Assembly (NCBI GenBank): GCA_021613535.1
Contig: CP075495.1
Location: 7,564,001 to 7,628,000, forward strand
Origin: Adineta vaga
Taxonomy: Eukaryota; Rotifera
Direction of reading: 5' to 3'
DNA length: 64,000 nt
In this document: positions 37,297-48,400 of the stretch, in pieces
How the letters are laid out: each line of letters opens with the position of its first letter
How positions within the stretch are numbered: position 1 is the stretch's first letter
Notes under the pieces: model-generated
The model's database searches: none
Told to the model about the DNA's origin: nothing
What the model saw: the letters and a program-made list of their open reading frames with translations, nothing else
Program-made: the position numbers and the translations under genes

Positions 37297-38779
37297 ATGT
37301 TCAAGATATATTTAGTTTTTCTTATCGGATTATTATCTGCAACAATGATTGAATGTGATATTACAAATCTTAATGAATTTTTTGGTACCGTTAAACAAAA
37401 TGAATCTTTCGAACAGCCAGTTGGATTTCTTAGTCGAACAAATTTCGAAGTTGTCAAACGATACTTACCTAAAAATATCAAACCTATACTATTTCAAAAT
37501 AAAAGTCAACTATTAAATGCAATTGATAATAACACCATTCTTGGTATGAAAATATTCATAATGATTTGAATTGATTAGCAAAATATTCTCTTTTTTTCTT
37601 TCAGCTGGTGTAACAACAGGTCGATTAGCACAAGATCTAGAACCACGTTATCATGTTTTTTCTTCATTAATTGTTTCTCCACAAGCTATGCTTTTAACAC
37701 CGAATTATGATGAACGATCAACACCGTATGGCTTTCGAAATCAAGCAAATAATGATCTATTCGATGCCCTCAATGCTGCTATAGCTGGAATGCAAGAAGC
37801 AGATACGGATGAAACATTACTTTCTCTAAATAATCGAACAGATTTAATTCGTGCATATACATGCCGACAAAGTACTCAATTACCAGTACAAAATCGTAAT
37901 GAAACAAGTGGTTTTCTTCGAGATATTCTAATTGATAAAAAACCACTATTAATTGGTGGTCTTGGTCCATTTGATTGGGGCACACATGATGGAAATTATA
38001 ATTTAGATCCACCAACAGGTTTTTACCCAAAATTACTTGAAGAAATTGTCAAACAAATTGGTAAATTAAAAGGAGCTGATGGTAATGTTTATGGTGAAGG
38101 TATTAGTTTCAAACGAATACACTATACAAATGAATCTGGACTTTTTAAAGCTCTACTAAATGGAACTATTTATGCAACAGATGTTTATTTACTCGTCGAT
38201 GGTTCTTATAATGGTACGCGAGAAACATGTTCAAATAACACTCAATGTCGAACAGGAGAATCGTGTGATAAGGAAGTTTGTACATATCCAACACGACCAC
38301 GATATCTTCATTTTCGTACAACATGTACAACAGCAAGTCGTGATACAAAATTTATTACAAAAAAGGTATGTTCTGATTTCTTTTTTTTCCTACAAAATCA
38401 TTTCATTTGTCATATGAATAGAGAAGAAATGATGATATCTTTTTTCTGTCACAGCTGTTTCTATGAATTGTGATTTTTTTCAATGTACTTTTAGAATAAT
38501 GGAATGATAGTTATTCCAAATAATACAACTCGTGAAACACCAAAAACACGTTGGATTGGTTATGTTTTAGTATTTGTTGCTCTTTTTGGTACAATGTTTC
38601 TTATTTTACTTGTGCTCATACGGCGAAAGACAAATTTTCGTATACAACATACATTACAAGGTGGTTTTGGAAAATTTGCTCGTCTTCAAGAAGAAGCTGA
38701 GCCACCAATGGATGGTATTGATGCATTTGAAGATCATATTGTACAATCACCCAGAGACAACAGTAATTCAACATCTTAA
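37297..38779 (+). CDS. Single-pass membrane protein with solute-binding-like ectodomain (function unknown)
   Basis: Three exons: 37297-37543, 37605-38365 and 38495-38779 (about 430 residues). A signal peptide (MFKIYLVFLIGLLSATMIEC) leads an ectodomain with many N-x-S/T sites. AGVTTGRL followed by HVFSSLIVSPQAMLLTPN, and later GPFDWGTHDGNYNLDPPTGFYPKLLEEI, recall the lobes of a periplasmic-binding-protein type II fold or glutamate-receptor ligand domain; this is weak pattern resemblance. A Cys-rich knot follows (CSNNTQCRTGESCDKEVC). One transmembrane helix (WIGYVLVFVALFGTMFLILL) and a cytosolic tail of about 55 residues with acidic and Ser-rich parts follow. No ion-channel helices are present, so it is not a complete glutamate receptor. 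tRNA-Asn starts 8 nt after the stop. I do not recognise a named family. Confidence 0.7.
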
Positions 38780-38787
38780 ATGAACAG

Positions 38788-38861
38788 GCTCTTGTGGCGC
38801 AATTGGTTAGCGCGTTCGGCTGTTAACCGGAAGGCTGGTGGTTCGAGCCCACCCAGGAGCG
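38788..38861 (+). tRNA. tRNA-Asn (GTT), copy 1
   Basis: A 74-nt cloverleaf. The acceptor arms GCTCTTG/CAGGAGC pair with one G-U. A-box-like TGGCGCAATTGG and B-box GGTTCGAGCC are present, and the anticodon loop CTGTTAA reads GTT. Followed by TTACTTTTTTTT, a Pol III terminator. It starts 8 nt after the stop of the upstream protein gene on the same strand. Confidence 0.97.
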
Positions 38862-39258
38862 TTACTTTTTTTTCCTAATTTCTACTTCTGAACAGTTTTT
38901 ATCTTTCTCTTTCATCATTTTTCCAATGACCGAATGCGAATCTCTGTGTAACAGTCTTATTTCTAGCTTTGTGTATCTATTATAATGGAAAAACAAATAT
39001 TCTTTTAGCTGTGATAGATCTTCGTAAATCTATTTGTGCGCTATATTATTCATCTTATTCTTTGCCTTTTGCTTGTGTATTCTTTGTATTCGTATATTAA
39101 TATTCTCATCCGGTTAGATATTTTAATAAACGAAAACAAAATTGCAAAGAAAACATCTTGTAAAATTTCGAATATAATTTTTGATTGTGATTGATGTCTC
39201 TATTCAGAGTAATAAGAAAAACACAATTTATATAGAGAAAGAAATCTCATTTGAGCAT
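38862..39258. other. Spacer between two tRNA-Asn genes
   Basis: AT-rich. Contains AATAAA at 39125-39130, which could be the poly(A) signal of the upstream protein gene; in that case tRNA copy 1 would lie inside its 3' UTR. No ORF of interest. Confidence 0.4.
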
Positions 39259-39332
39259 GCTCTTGTGGCGCAATTGGTTAGCGCGTTCGGCTGTTAACCG
39301 GAAGGCTGGTGGTTCGAGCCCACCCAGGAGCG
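39259..39332 (+). tRNA. tRNA-Asn (GTT), copy 2
   Basis: Identical in sequence to the copy 471 nt upstream, in the same orientation, with the same TTACTTTTTTT 3' flank (Pol III terminator). The conserved flank points to a local tandem duplication rather than independent insertion. Confidence 0.97.
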
Positions 39333-39790
39333 TTACTTTTTTTCTGCAAAAATTTTTTTTTAATCGATAGGATGGTTATAAATCTTATTCTTTCATTTTC
39401 GAAGTAGTTTTTTTAAAGTTTCAAAGTTCGAAAAAGCTTGATTTTTACATAAAAATAACTTCAACATCAATACATACGTGTTACTGTATACTAAATTTGA
39501 AGAAATAGAGATGTATCAATAATGGAATGATTTTGTTTATGTTTGATGAGTATTGCACAAAGGAAGAGGATTACATTATAAAATTCTCAAGATATGTATC
39601 ATTCATTAGTTTCTCTATTCGAAGTTTACTTGATAAAAGCTTTATTCTCTACCTTTTTTGCAGTAAAGATAAAGTGCATCTACCGTAGTTTATTATAATA
39701 TAAACATTGTTGTATAAAATCGTTCACTCCTTTTACGCTTCACTGATTGTTTGATAAAATTTCAAGTCGGTCACAACGACGACGTGAAAG
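39333..39790. other. Intergenic, no gene seen
   Basis: AT-rich spacer after the second tRNA-Asn; nothing recognisable apart from T-runs. Confidence 0.4.
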
Positions 39791-40363
39791 ATGAAGAAAA
39801 GTAACGACCAAAAGAATAATATTATACAACGCTTATTTACTTCAACATTAAAATTTACAAAAAATAACAATGAGACTCATTTGAAACCATTAGATTATCA
39901 GTTCAATTATGAATTACCTGAAAGTTTCCTCAAAGCTGTCGACAGTGCTCGTATCAAAGCGGGATATGATATTCTACCTCGTCCTCTTCATCATCACCAA
40001 TCAACTTCACCATCATTATCATCCTCTTCATCAGCTCATGATACTTATAAATATCTTCAAACAGTTTCTGAAATCTTTCGTTCAACATCTCATGATGATG
40101 TTCCTCGGATTTCAACGAAAAAAATTCAATTTCGTCGAACACCTCGTGAAAAAGTTCAACAACAGCATCATCACAACAACAGCACCTGCTTTACTTTCAC
40201 CTCAACCAACAACATTTCGAATGATGATGCCGCAAAATTTCATGATGATGAATCGTTGTCGTCGACCTTTACATTTTATGCCAATGCAATCTCCACTACA
40301 TATGCAACAACAACGACGACCAATATTCCGAATAAGATTTTGATAATAAAAAGAAATATTTAA
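39791..40363 (+). CDS. Hypothetical low-complexity protein
   Basis: Single-exon frame of 190 codons. The first 60 residues have ordinary composition (LKPLDYQFNYELPESFLKAV, SARIKAGYDILPRP). The rest is Ser/His/Asn/Thr-rich low complexity. A second frame (39909-40343) stays open over the same stretch with Met/Pro/Arg-rich residues, which is expected from CAT/ATG-type triplet repeats and weakens the coding case for both. No signal peptide, membrane helix or known domain. The N-terminal block makes the first frame the better candidate. Confidence 0.4.
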   Translation: MKKSNDQKNNIIQRLFTSTLKFTKNNNETHLKPLDYQFNYELPESFLKAVDSARIKAGYDILPRPLHHHQSTSPSLSSSSSAHDTYKYLQTVSEIFRSTSHDDVPRISTKKIQFRRTPREKVQQQHHHNNSTCFTFTSTNNISNDDAAKFHDDESLSSTFTFYANAISTTYATTTTTNIPNKILIIKRNI

Positions 40364-40691
40364 AAACTTGATCTTTCAATTGATTGTTTATTAGTGACAT
40401 CTTTATAAAAAAAAGAATAAAATTTTATCAATTAAATATAGTATAAATTTTATATTATTTCATGAAATTTTATCTCATTTATATTCTATACAATCTATTC
40501 ATATTCTTCATATCATCTTTTTAATATCTTTTTTTAATAATCATCATAGATTTCCAATCATTTTTCTCTCCATATTTTACGTCTATTTATTTTTACCTAT
40601 ATGCTTGCTTAACTATCGTCGATCTTTTTCTAATATATACAAAGAAAAATAACAGCATCGCGACTAGTCTCGCGATAATTTTCTTCACAAA
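40364..40691. other. Intergenic, no gene seen
   Basis: Very AT-rich spacer before the myotubularin gene. CTAGTCTCGCGA just upstream of the ATG may be the start of its leader. Confidence 0.4.
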
Positions 40692-43614
40692 ATGAATAAA
40701 TTAACTCGATCAAATAGTCATGATAATATAGCATTAAATCCGATGTCAAAAATTATTCATTCAAAACCAACATCTCATGGTGCTGATCCATCGAGTCTTG
40801 GCGTTAAAGACAATGGTACATTGATGTCTTCATCAAGTGAATACGTTGCTTCACCATATCAGAATGCTTCATCAGCAATAGCTGTAAGTTTTCAAAGATA
40901 TCTCATCCTTTTAAATCTACAATCATCATGTTCATCATTCATTATAGGTACTCGATGTATTACCTCTAACTTTTGTAGGTGTTTCGTAAATTAGACTACT
41001 GTTCTCTTTCTTTTGTAAAAAAAAAGTTCTTTATCTGCATACGCTCATTTTTACATTGCTAATTTCAACTATGATTCTTTTGTTTTCTGGAATAATAAAG
41101 AGAGAATATTTGTTTATTATGATCTATTTTAGGGTGCAATACGAGGATATCTACCTGAACGACATCAACTTACAAACTTATCCATTCCAGAATTACAGCC
41201 AACAATTCTTTCGACAAAAGAATTATCTTTACCAGTTGATTTTCTTCCAGGTGAAGATGATGTAAAATTACGAGAAGGTAAAAGAACAAAAGTATTTCTA
41301 TGAAATAGAATCGTTCTATTGATTAGATATAACTTATCATGGTCATAAACGAAAAGTGATACATCACGGTGAATTAATTGTAACGAAATATCGTCTATTA
41401 TTTGTGACGAAATCAACCGATTCTAATGTTATGGTTAATGTACCAATTGGTATGATTAGTCAGATGGAAAAGATTGGTGGACAAAAATTTAGTCATATAA
41501 ACGATGGTGCTGCATATGGTATTGAAATTGATTGTAAAGTAAATAAATTTCTAATTGTAGAGAGAAAACATGCCACAATATTGACTTTTTTTCTAGGATA
41601 ATCGACGATTCTTTTTTGGTATTGCGAAAGAACAAAATCAACGACGTAATTTATTTGATCAATTAACTCGTTTGATATTCCCATTTTCGATTGCAAAGCC
41701 AGATAATACAAATCCACTTCAATTCTTTAGTGTAAAATGATAGATTAAATTAACTCTGATAATTTATGTTTCGTTTTCATTTTTAGTCATTCTTTGCATG
41801 GAATTATAAGCAGAAAATTTGTCCGGATACTATCGATGAAGGTTGGACTTTATATGATAAAGTTACAGATTATACAAGAATGGTAGATTTGATTAAAGAA
41901 TTGTTTTTGTTTTCTCAATATGTAAAATATTCTCTTCAGGGTATTCGACGACATGGTGATCCACATTGGAGTATAAATACTGAAATCAATAAAGATTATG
42001 CTCTCTGTGATACATATCCAAATGTTCTTGTTCTTCCAGCTAATTTTGATAGTTCGAGATTTCAAAATGTTGCTGCATTTCGTAGTCGAAATCGTATGCC
42101 TGTACGTTTGGAAACTTTTCTTTGTTTATTCTATTCTATATTGATGAGTAGGTTCTTAGTTGGTATTGTCGTGATAGTTATGTAACAATTACTCGTGCAA
42201 GTCAACCATTAACCGGTCTTAATCGAAAAAGTCAAGATGATGTTGAATATTTACAAGAAATAGCGAATACAAATGTGAATCAAAATTCCAGTTTATATAT
42301 TCTTGATGCTCGTCCCAAAGTCAATGCTATTGCTAATAAAGCAAATGGTGGTGGATATGAAGATTATTCGGATTGTGAATTAGAATTTCATAATATACAA
42401 AATATTCATGTGATGAGAGAAAGGTAATAGATTTGATTTGAAATAAATGAAGTATATTTTATTTGAAATAGTTTAAGTAAATTACATACAACTATTCGAC
42501 ATGGATCAAATGAAGATAAAAATTGGTTGATACACATTCGAGTATGAGAACATTTCGAAAGAACTATTATTTCAATTAATGTTTTTTTCTCTCCTATAGG
42601 CAATTCTAACATCTGTCAATCGAATTGTCTCCTTAGTTAATAATGATAAACGTTCGGTTTTAGTTCATTGTTCTGATGGATGGGATCGAACAGCTCAAGT
42701 AAGCAATAGATAATAAATTATTTCTCATATTCTATGATTGATTGTTTTCTTTTCTTATGATTAGCTTACTTCATTATCGATGTTAATACTAGATTCATAT
42801 TATCGAACATTGGATGGTTTTTTAATTTTAATTGAAAAAGAATGGATTAGTTTTGGTCATAAATTTCTCTTGGTAAGTTTTAAAATAGAACTATGAAGTA
42901 ATGATTTCATTTTCAATTCTGTTGTATAGAGAATTGGTCATGCAGATAAAATTTATTCCGAACGATCTCCTGTTTTCCTTCAATTTCTCGATTGTACATA
43001 TCAATTACTACAACAGGTAAATAGATTTTGTCTAACTCGTCTTTTTCTTTGACTGTAAAAAAGAATAAATACAAATCAATTTTTTTCCTTCTCTAGTTTG
43101 AATCTGCTTTTGAATTTAATGAAAAATTTCTACTAACAATTGCCGATTCTTTATATTCATGTCAATATGGGACATTTTTATTAAATTCTGAAAAATTACG
43201 TACCGATATGAAAATTTCCGAGTATACCATGTCAGCATGGACACCTATTTTACAAGACCGTAAGATGTATTTAAATCCCTTATATAATACAAAATCAAAT
43301 GAGATATTACAAATCAATTCTACATTAAATCAAATGAAATTATGGAAAAATTATTATTTTCAACATATGCCTGATTATCAATCGACAGTTGTAAGTATAT
43401 TTGACGACGAAAAAAGTTATTAATAAAAAACAAAATTATTTTTCTATTCTAGGATAAAAATACAAATCGTTATTCGACTTTACTTCATCTCCGAAACAAA
43501 CTTACCACTGAATCAAATCCTGTCCGACCAGATGACGATTCTTCTCAAACAAAATCTCGTACATCTTCTTATATTTTATCTGGTACACATAATCAAAATT
43601 CTCAAACAACATAG
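40692..43614 (+). CDS. MTMR2: Myotubularin phosphoinositide 3-phosphatase (MTM1/MTMR1/MTMR2 group)
   Basis: Removes the 3-phosphate of PI3P and PI(3,5)P2 on endosomes. About ten exons with mostly short introns, the first 249 nt (40884-41132). A Ser-rich N-terminus is followed by a GRAM-type PH domain ([30 protein letters not shown]). The catalytic domain has [52 protein letters not shown] and [20 protein letters not shown]. The CX5R active-site loop HCSDGWDRT has its Cys codon at 42669-42671. [16 protein letters not shown] and [10 protein letters not shown] also match. All catalytic residues are present, so this is an active-type member rather than a pseudophosphatase. No C-terminal FYVE is seen, in line with the MTM1/MTMR2 group. 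Which of MTM1, MTMR1 or MTMR2 is not resolved. Confidence 0.92.
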
Positions 43615-43832
43615 AACAGTATTTTTTTATATATGTATAATTATACAACGTATACAAAAGAATCTTTTTTTTCCTATTCTTGTTTAACAGTAATTTTCTC
43701 GATTGATTTGAATACTATATAAATATATATGAGTCATACGAATATGAATATAAATGAGTGTATTTTTTTTCTTTTTCTAGATCAAATTCTTCTCTGTAGT
43801 TATCAATAACAGCAGTAATAACTGAAGAAATA

Positions 43833-44263
43833 ATGGCCTTAAGCAATGATGAACTTGCCTGTATCTATGCAGCACTTATCTTAGCTGACGATAATGTCGA
43901 TATCAAAGGTGATAAAATTGCATCGATTCTAAAAGCTGCTAATTACGAAATTGAACCATATTGGCCCGGTCTCTTTGCTGGTGCATTAGAAGGTGTCAAA
44001 GTAACAGATCTTATTAAAAATATTGGTTCAGGTCCAGCAGCTCCAGCTGCATCTGCCGCTCCTGCTCAAGCTGCTACAACTGCAGCTGGTGATGATAAGA
44101 AAGGTGCTGGTGGTAAGGAAGCCGCGAAAAAAGAAGAAAAGAAAGACGATTCGGATGAAGGCGAAGATATGGTATACAGAAAAATCATTTGCTTTTTTCT
44201 CATGAGCAACTTTTTCGAATACTCTTTTTTTCTTCTATTTAGGGCTTCGGTTTATTCGATTAG
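43833..44263 (+). CDS. RPLP1: 60S acidic ribosomal protein P1
   Basis: Stalk protein of the large ribosomal subunit that recruits elongation factors. Exons 43833-44171 and 44243-44263 join as ATG^GGC and restore the universal C-terminal tail GFGLFD. The N-terminal dimerisation domain (LSNDELACIYAALILADD, KIASILKAANYEIEPYWPGLFAGALEG) is followed by an Ala-rich hinge and a Lys/Glu-rich stretch. The hinge is longer than usual, giving 119 residues. Without splicing the frame would run into unrelated sequence, so the short last exon is well supported. A strong acceptor-like CTTTTTCTAG ends at 43780, 52 nt before the ATG, suggesting a leader or trans-splice site. Confidence 0.95.
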
Positions 44264-44569
44264 ATTCATCCAAATGTTAACACACATTACGTCATTGTCA
44301 TCGATCGTTTCTTTTCTTGTTTCACGAGTGTATGTGTGTGTATTGTTTACGATTTCAAAATAACATAAGAAAAAAAAAGGAGAAAAACAATTGTCAATAT
44401 CATACTGTAAAATATGTGTTCTACTAATTAGAAGGAATGTTTCGTTAGATAGCTATGATTTGTTCAGTAAAACTGATGGACGCATGTTTATTTCAATATG
44501 GATAAAAACAGGATAAACTAATGAGAAAAGAAAATGGAGAATTTAGTTAATATAAAGTATGTTCAAACT
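44264..44569. other. Convergent gap between RPLP1 and the NTR-like gene
   Basis: 3' UTR space of two convergent genes; AT-rich, no further feature seen. Confidence 0.4.
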
Positions 44570-45418
44570 TTAAAAAAGTATAATCATAATTAATGTAACT
44601 ATGAATAATAAAAGTCCAGATATGGTTGAATAGCATGCATGATTGTTTGTCAAACCTCCTGAAAAAGCTACAATTGAACCATCTCTTGGTATAGTTACAT
44701 TTGATTGAAGTTGAAATAGGCTTCCTTGATCAAAATAGGATGATTTAACAGGAGGAAATCTATTATTGAAATTCTCTTGTTGTGGCACCACACGTACATC
44801 GTTTTCATCATCTAAATTCAGACAGAAAAATCGATACAAGATATTCATTAGCAATAGAACTTACGTGGACAAAATGTTCGATTTGATACTTCAGGACAAC
44901 GATCGGTAGCTGAATATAATGGTGGTGTTTTTGTTAATCCACATGTCTTTGCTAATAATTCATTAGTTATATCATCTACGAGACGTTCTTGAAAATCTAA
45001 TGGACGATATCCATTTGCATGTATTCCCCATTTCTCCAGAAAAACAACGTACAAATATCCACGATCAAGCCATTGACAAGCAGTATGACCTGATTTAATA
45101 CCTTGAATATATAAATAAGTAGGAATTATATAGAAGATCATTGAATGAAAAATCATTTTCTTTACCTGCATCCGTTATTTCAATTGGACTTTGAATTGCT
45201 GGTCCTTTGAAAATACAATCAACGCGAAAACTAACATTAAAAAGTAATTCTGTATCAGAATCAACATAAACTCGTTTTCCAACAACTTCACCAAAAATAA
45301 CAATTGGTGAACGTAAAATTTTCTCGTGAAATAAGACGCCATTGTTGATGCATCGTCGACGTGCTAGATTAGTTTTAATAAAACATATTAAATATAAGAT
45401 TAATAATCTTCGAATCAT
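44570..45418 (-). CDS. Secreted, membrane-anchored Cys-rich protein (NTR-like?)
   Basis: Three exons from the ATG at 45418; junctions DAG|IKSG and CP|HDEND keep frame. A signal peptide (MIRRLLILYLICFIKT) leads a domain with CINNGVLFHEKI, VIFGEVVGKRVY, FNVSFRVDCIFKGP, IEITDAGI, ACQWLDRGYLYVVFLEKWG and YRPLDFQE. This alternating strand pattern with paired Cys recalls netrin-like (NTR) or CCDC3-type secreted domains. The C-terminus is a hydrophobic tail (SGLLLFIVTLIMIILF) with almost no cytosolic residues, which favours a GPI anchor. Family assignment is tentative. Confidence 0.6.
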
Positions 45419-48400
45419 GATTGGTTTGTTTTATGTAAATGAGATGAATATATGTCCAAGCGTAAAAGAAGTTCACGTATTGACAGAATGAACGTTCGTG
45501 TTTATGTCAGTTGAATCTATTGAAAAAAGAAATGTTTCGTCTTTTAAGGTAGAAATGGACGAATGAATTGAATGGGTCAGAGGTTAGAGTTAGTTTGTTT
45601 TGTCATGGAAGAATAGGAAAGCAAAAAATGAAGAAACGTGAGAGAAAAGAATGCATTGACGATTCAGTTTTTTTCTTTGATATATTTGTCACATACGAAA
45701 AGTTCTATCCTATCATATTTCTCTAATAGAAAAACTAACTTACGTAGTATTATTTGGAAATGAATAAATATAATAGGATAGTGTAATCTCAATTTCGAAA
45801 AAAAAAGAAATAATCATTTCAATATTATCTAACGGAGTATTCCTTTCGCAACATATCGCACGCAAATCCCAACAAAATTGCTCATGTCAATAGGATATAA
45901 CTTAGTGATAATTATTTCGTTATGAGAAGAAATGCAAACATCAGAGAATGATCAGCTGCTGCTAATCAGTCACATAGTGTCAATGTTTCATGAAATAGAT
46001 CGCAAATATTCTATTGAAATTGTTTGTACGTTTGATTTCTCTGTTTGTTCACCTACTTGACAATTAATGAACGGAAAAAAAAGAGATGAATTTTACGTAC
46101 AAATAAGAAGAACATTCAAATTTTCAAGGTTCTTGTATGAGTAAAATAATGTTAAAAAAAGAAATCTGGTTTAAGATTGATCATGACGGGCAGTAAAACG
46201 TCTGCGACGTCTGTCTGAGTGATTGAGGATTGTCCGTAAGGTATGAAAAGTTCTCAAAAATCGAGTAGTTGCTTTTAAGTTGATACTACGTTCAAAAATG
46301 TAGATGACTATAGAACATCATACGAATAATTTTCAAATCCTATTTGAAAAAAGAATATCGAGATATTAATAGATTTTTTTGATTTTGTATTGAATCTTCA
46401 TTGAAGAAATATTTAGTATTATAATACACATACATCTATGTTATCAATTTTTATCTTCATATCGATTCTCATCTTTCAATGAAATTTGACATCATGTAAT
46501 TCATATTCAAAATTCGAATTGTTTTCGACGATTAATCATACGTATTACATACAATCAATAATGATAATACTATCGATTTTACTAGTAAGAAAAGAAACAG
46601 GTTGATATGACTGACGGATCTCATATATATATATATATACATATACAGTTGATTGAGTAGCATCACTAAAATGATCGGTGTTATGAGTATATTCAAATAT
46701 AAATGGAAATTTTTTCGTCTTGCTTTAAATCTCGTCATTTTGATTGAAAGAATATTCATAATCACAATAAAAAGCCAGCATAGGTGTAGTTTTTTTTTAA
46801 AAACTATTGAAAAATAAGAACTGCTACTATCGTATAATGAATAGGTTAACACAAGAGAGATGTGCAGACATCAACATATATGCATGTATGTCGATTTGAG
46901 ATAGAGTAAAAGCATAGCATGACGAAACGATTATCATTCACCCGGCAAATTGCATCAAGTACGCGTTATTATGTAGCATTCAACAGAATTCATAAATCTT
47001 TCTATACATCAAAGTTCCTTGTCAAAGATACGTTGATATCATTAACAAGGACACAAGTATACTGGAAAGACTTTTTGCTGGATAAGTTTTGTTTCTCTTA
47101 TAATTCTAAATTACTTTGTCTATCATATAAGAATATTCTCATTACTTAACAACTGCGTAATAAAAACAGTGTTGATGTAAATATACCCATCGTCAAGTCT
47201 CTCTAACAGTTGACAATGAAGTTTACAATAATGAGATGAAGTGTAGATATATTTATGTATCTATATCTTTTCTAGAGATATAGACAAACGATTCTATTAC
47301 GAAAGAATCCAACAAGGAAATAGACATTTGTCAAAGAAAAAGCTCGTTCTACAAATCAAATGTCGGGATGTCACAACAATCCATATCTGCTGTCTATGGA
47401 TGTTGTTAGATGCTGAGATGAACAAGTAACAAGGCTGTTGTATGCACTCGCTAATGTAAATGTAAATGTCATTTTTGTCTTTTGTACAATCGTTCGATTC
47501 TCTCTCTCTCCCTCTCGTATTGCATCATATACCTTGAATGTATAATCATCACTTAGATGATCAGTAGCAGTCCTTTGATTAACAATAGATGCTCGATACT
47601 ACAAAAAGACATTTGTTGCTTTCTTTTTTCCGATATTCTTTGTTTCATTATCGATACGATCTTTATTCTAAAGGCAACAATATGGTGGTAAGATTGCAGC
47701 AACAATCAATCAGACGAATATCGATCGGATTGATCTGTTTGAAGGTTGATAGATGATTATGGAAGCTTCCTTGTGCTTCAGAAATTCTCAATACTGAATA
47801 GAAAGGTACTGTAACAGACTGCTTTATAAGTTAATTTTAATAGATATTTTCATTCTTGTTTTGCAAAAAAACCAAACGAGAAATATTTGCTACTTTTGCT
47901 ATTCTTTTATCTGAAGCGTGTAATTTTCACTGTGCATGTACCTTTTTTGTATGGAATATATTTGAATACAAACTATTCGATCTATTGACTGACTCCTATC
48001 TGTATTATGGCCTTGAATAAAAAAATACGGCGAGAGCGAATAGAGTAGAAAAAACATAGAGAACCTAGAAGGCTCTCTGTCTACAACTGTGTATGATTAC
48101 ATGTATGTATACACATTCTTCCTTCTTTTTTAGTAAGATTTCGTCCCTCAGTTTGAGTGTCACCGTCATTGTGTGCAATGAGTAGGAGAAACGAGACGAC
48201 AAAAAACGAAATTGGGACACGTATACACATGCACACATCGACTTGATACGTATGTGAATGTATGTGTAAGTGTGAGAGAAGCAGAGAGCATAAAAGCACG
48301 AAAAGAAAAGAAACAAAGAGAAATGATTGCATTAACGCAAGTCGTGCACACGAATATGCATATGTAAAAAAAATGCGAAGAGAAGAAAAAAACGAAAAGA

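Noticed and set aside
46190-46250. Possible small nucleolar RNA (CTGA-like box and short stem near ACGTCTGCGACGT)
   Set aside because: No matching C box at the right spacing and no supporting terminal stem.
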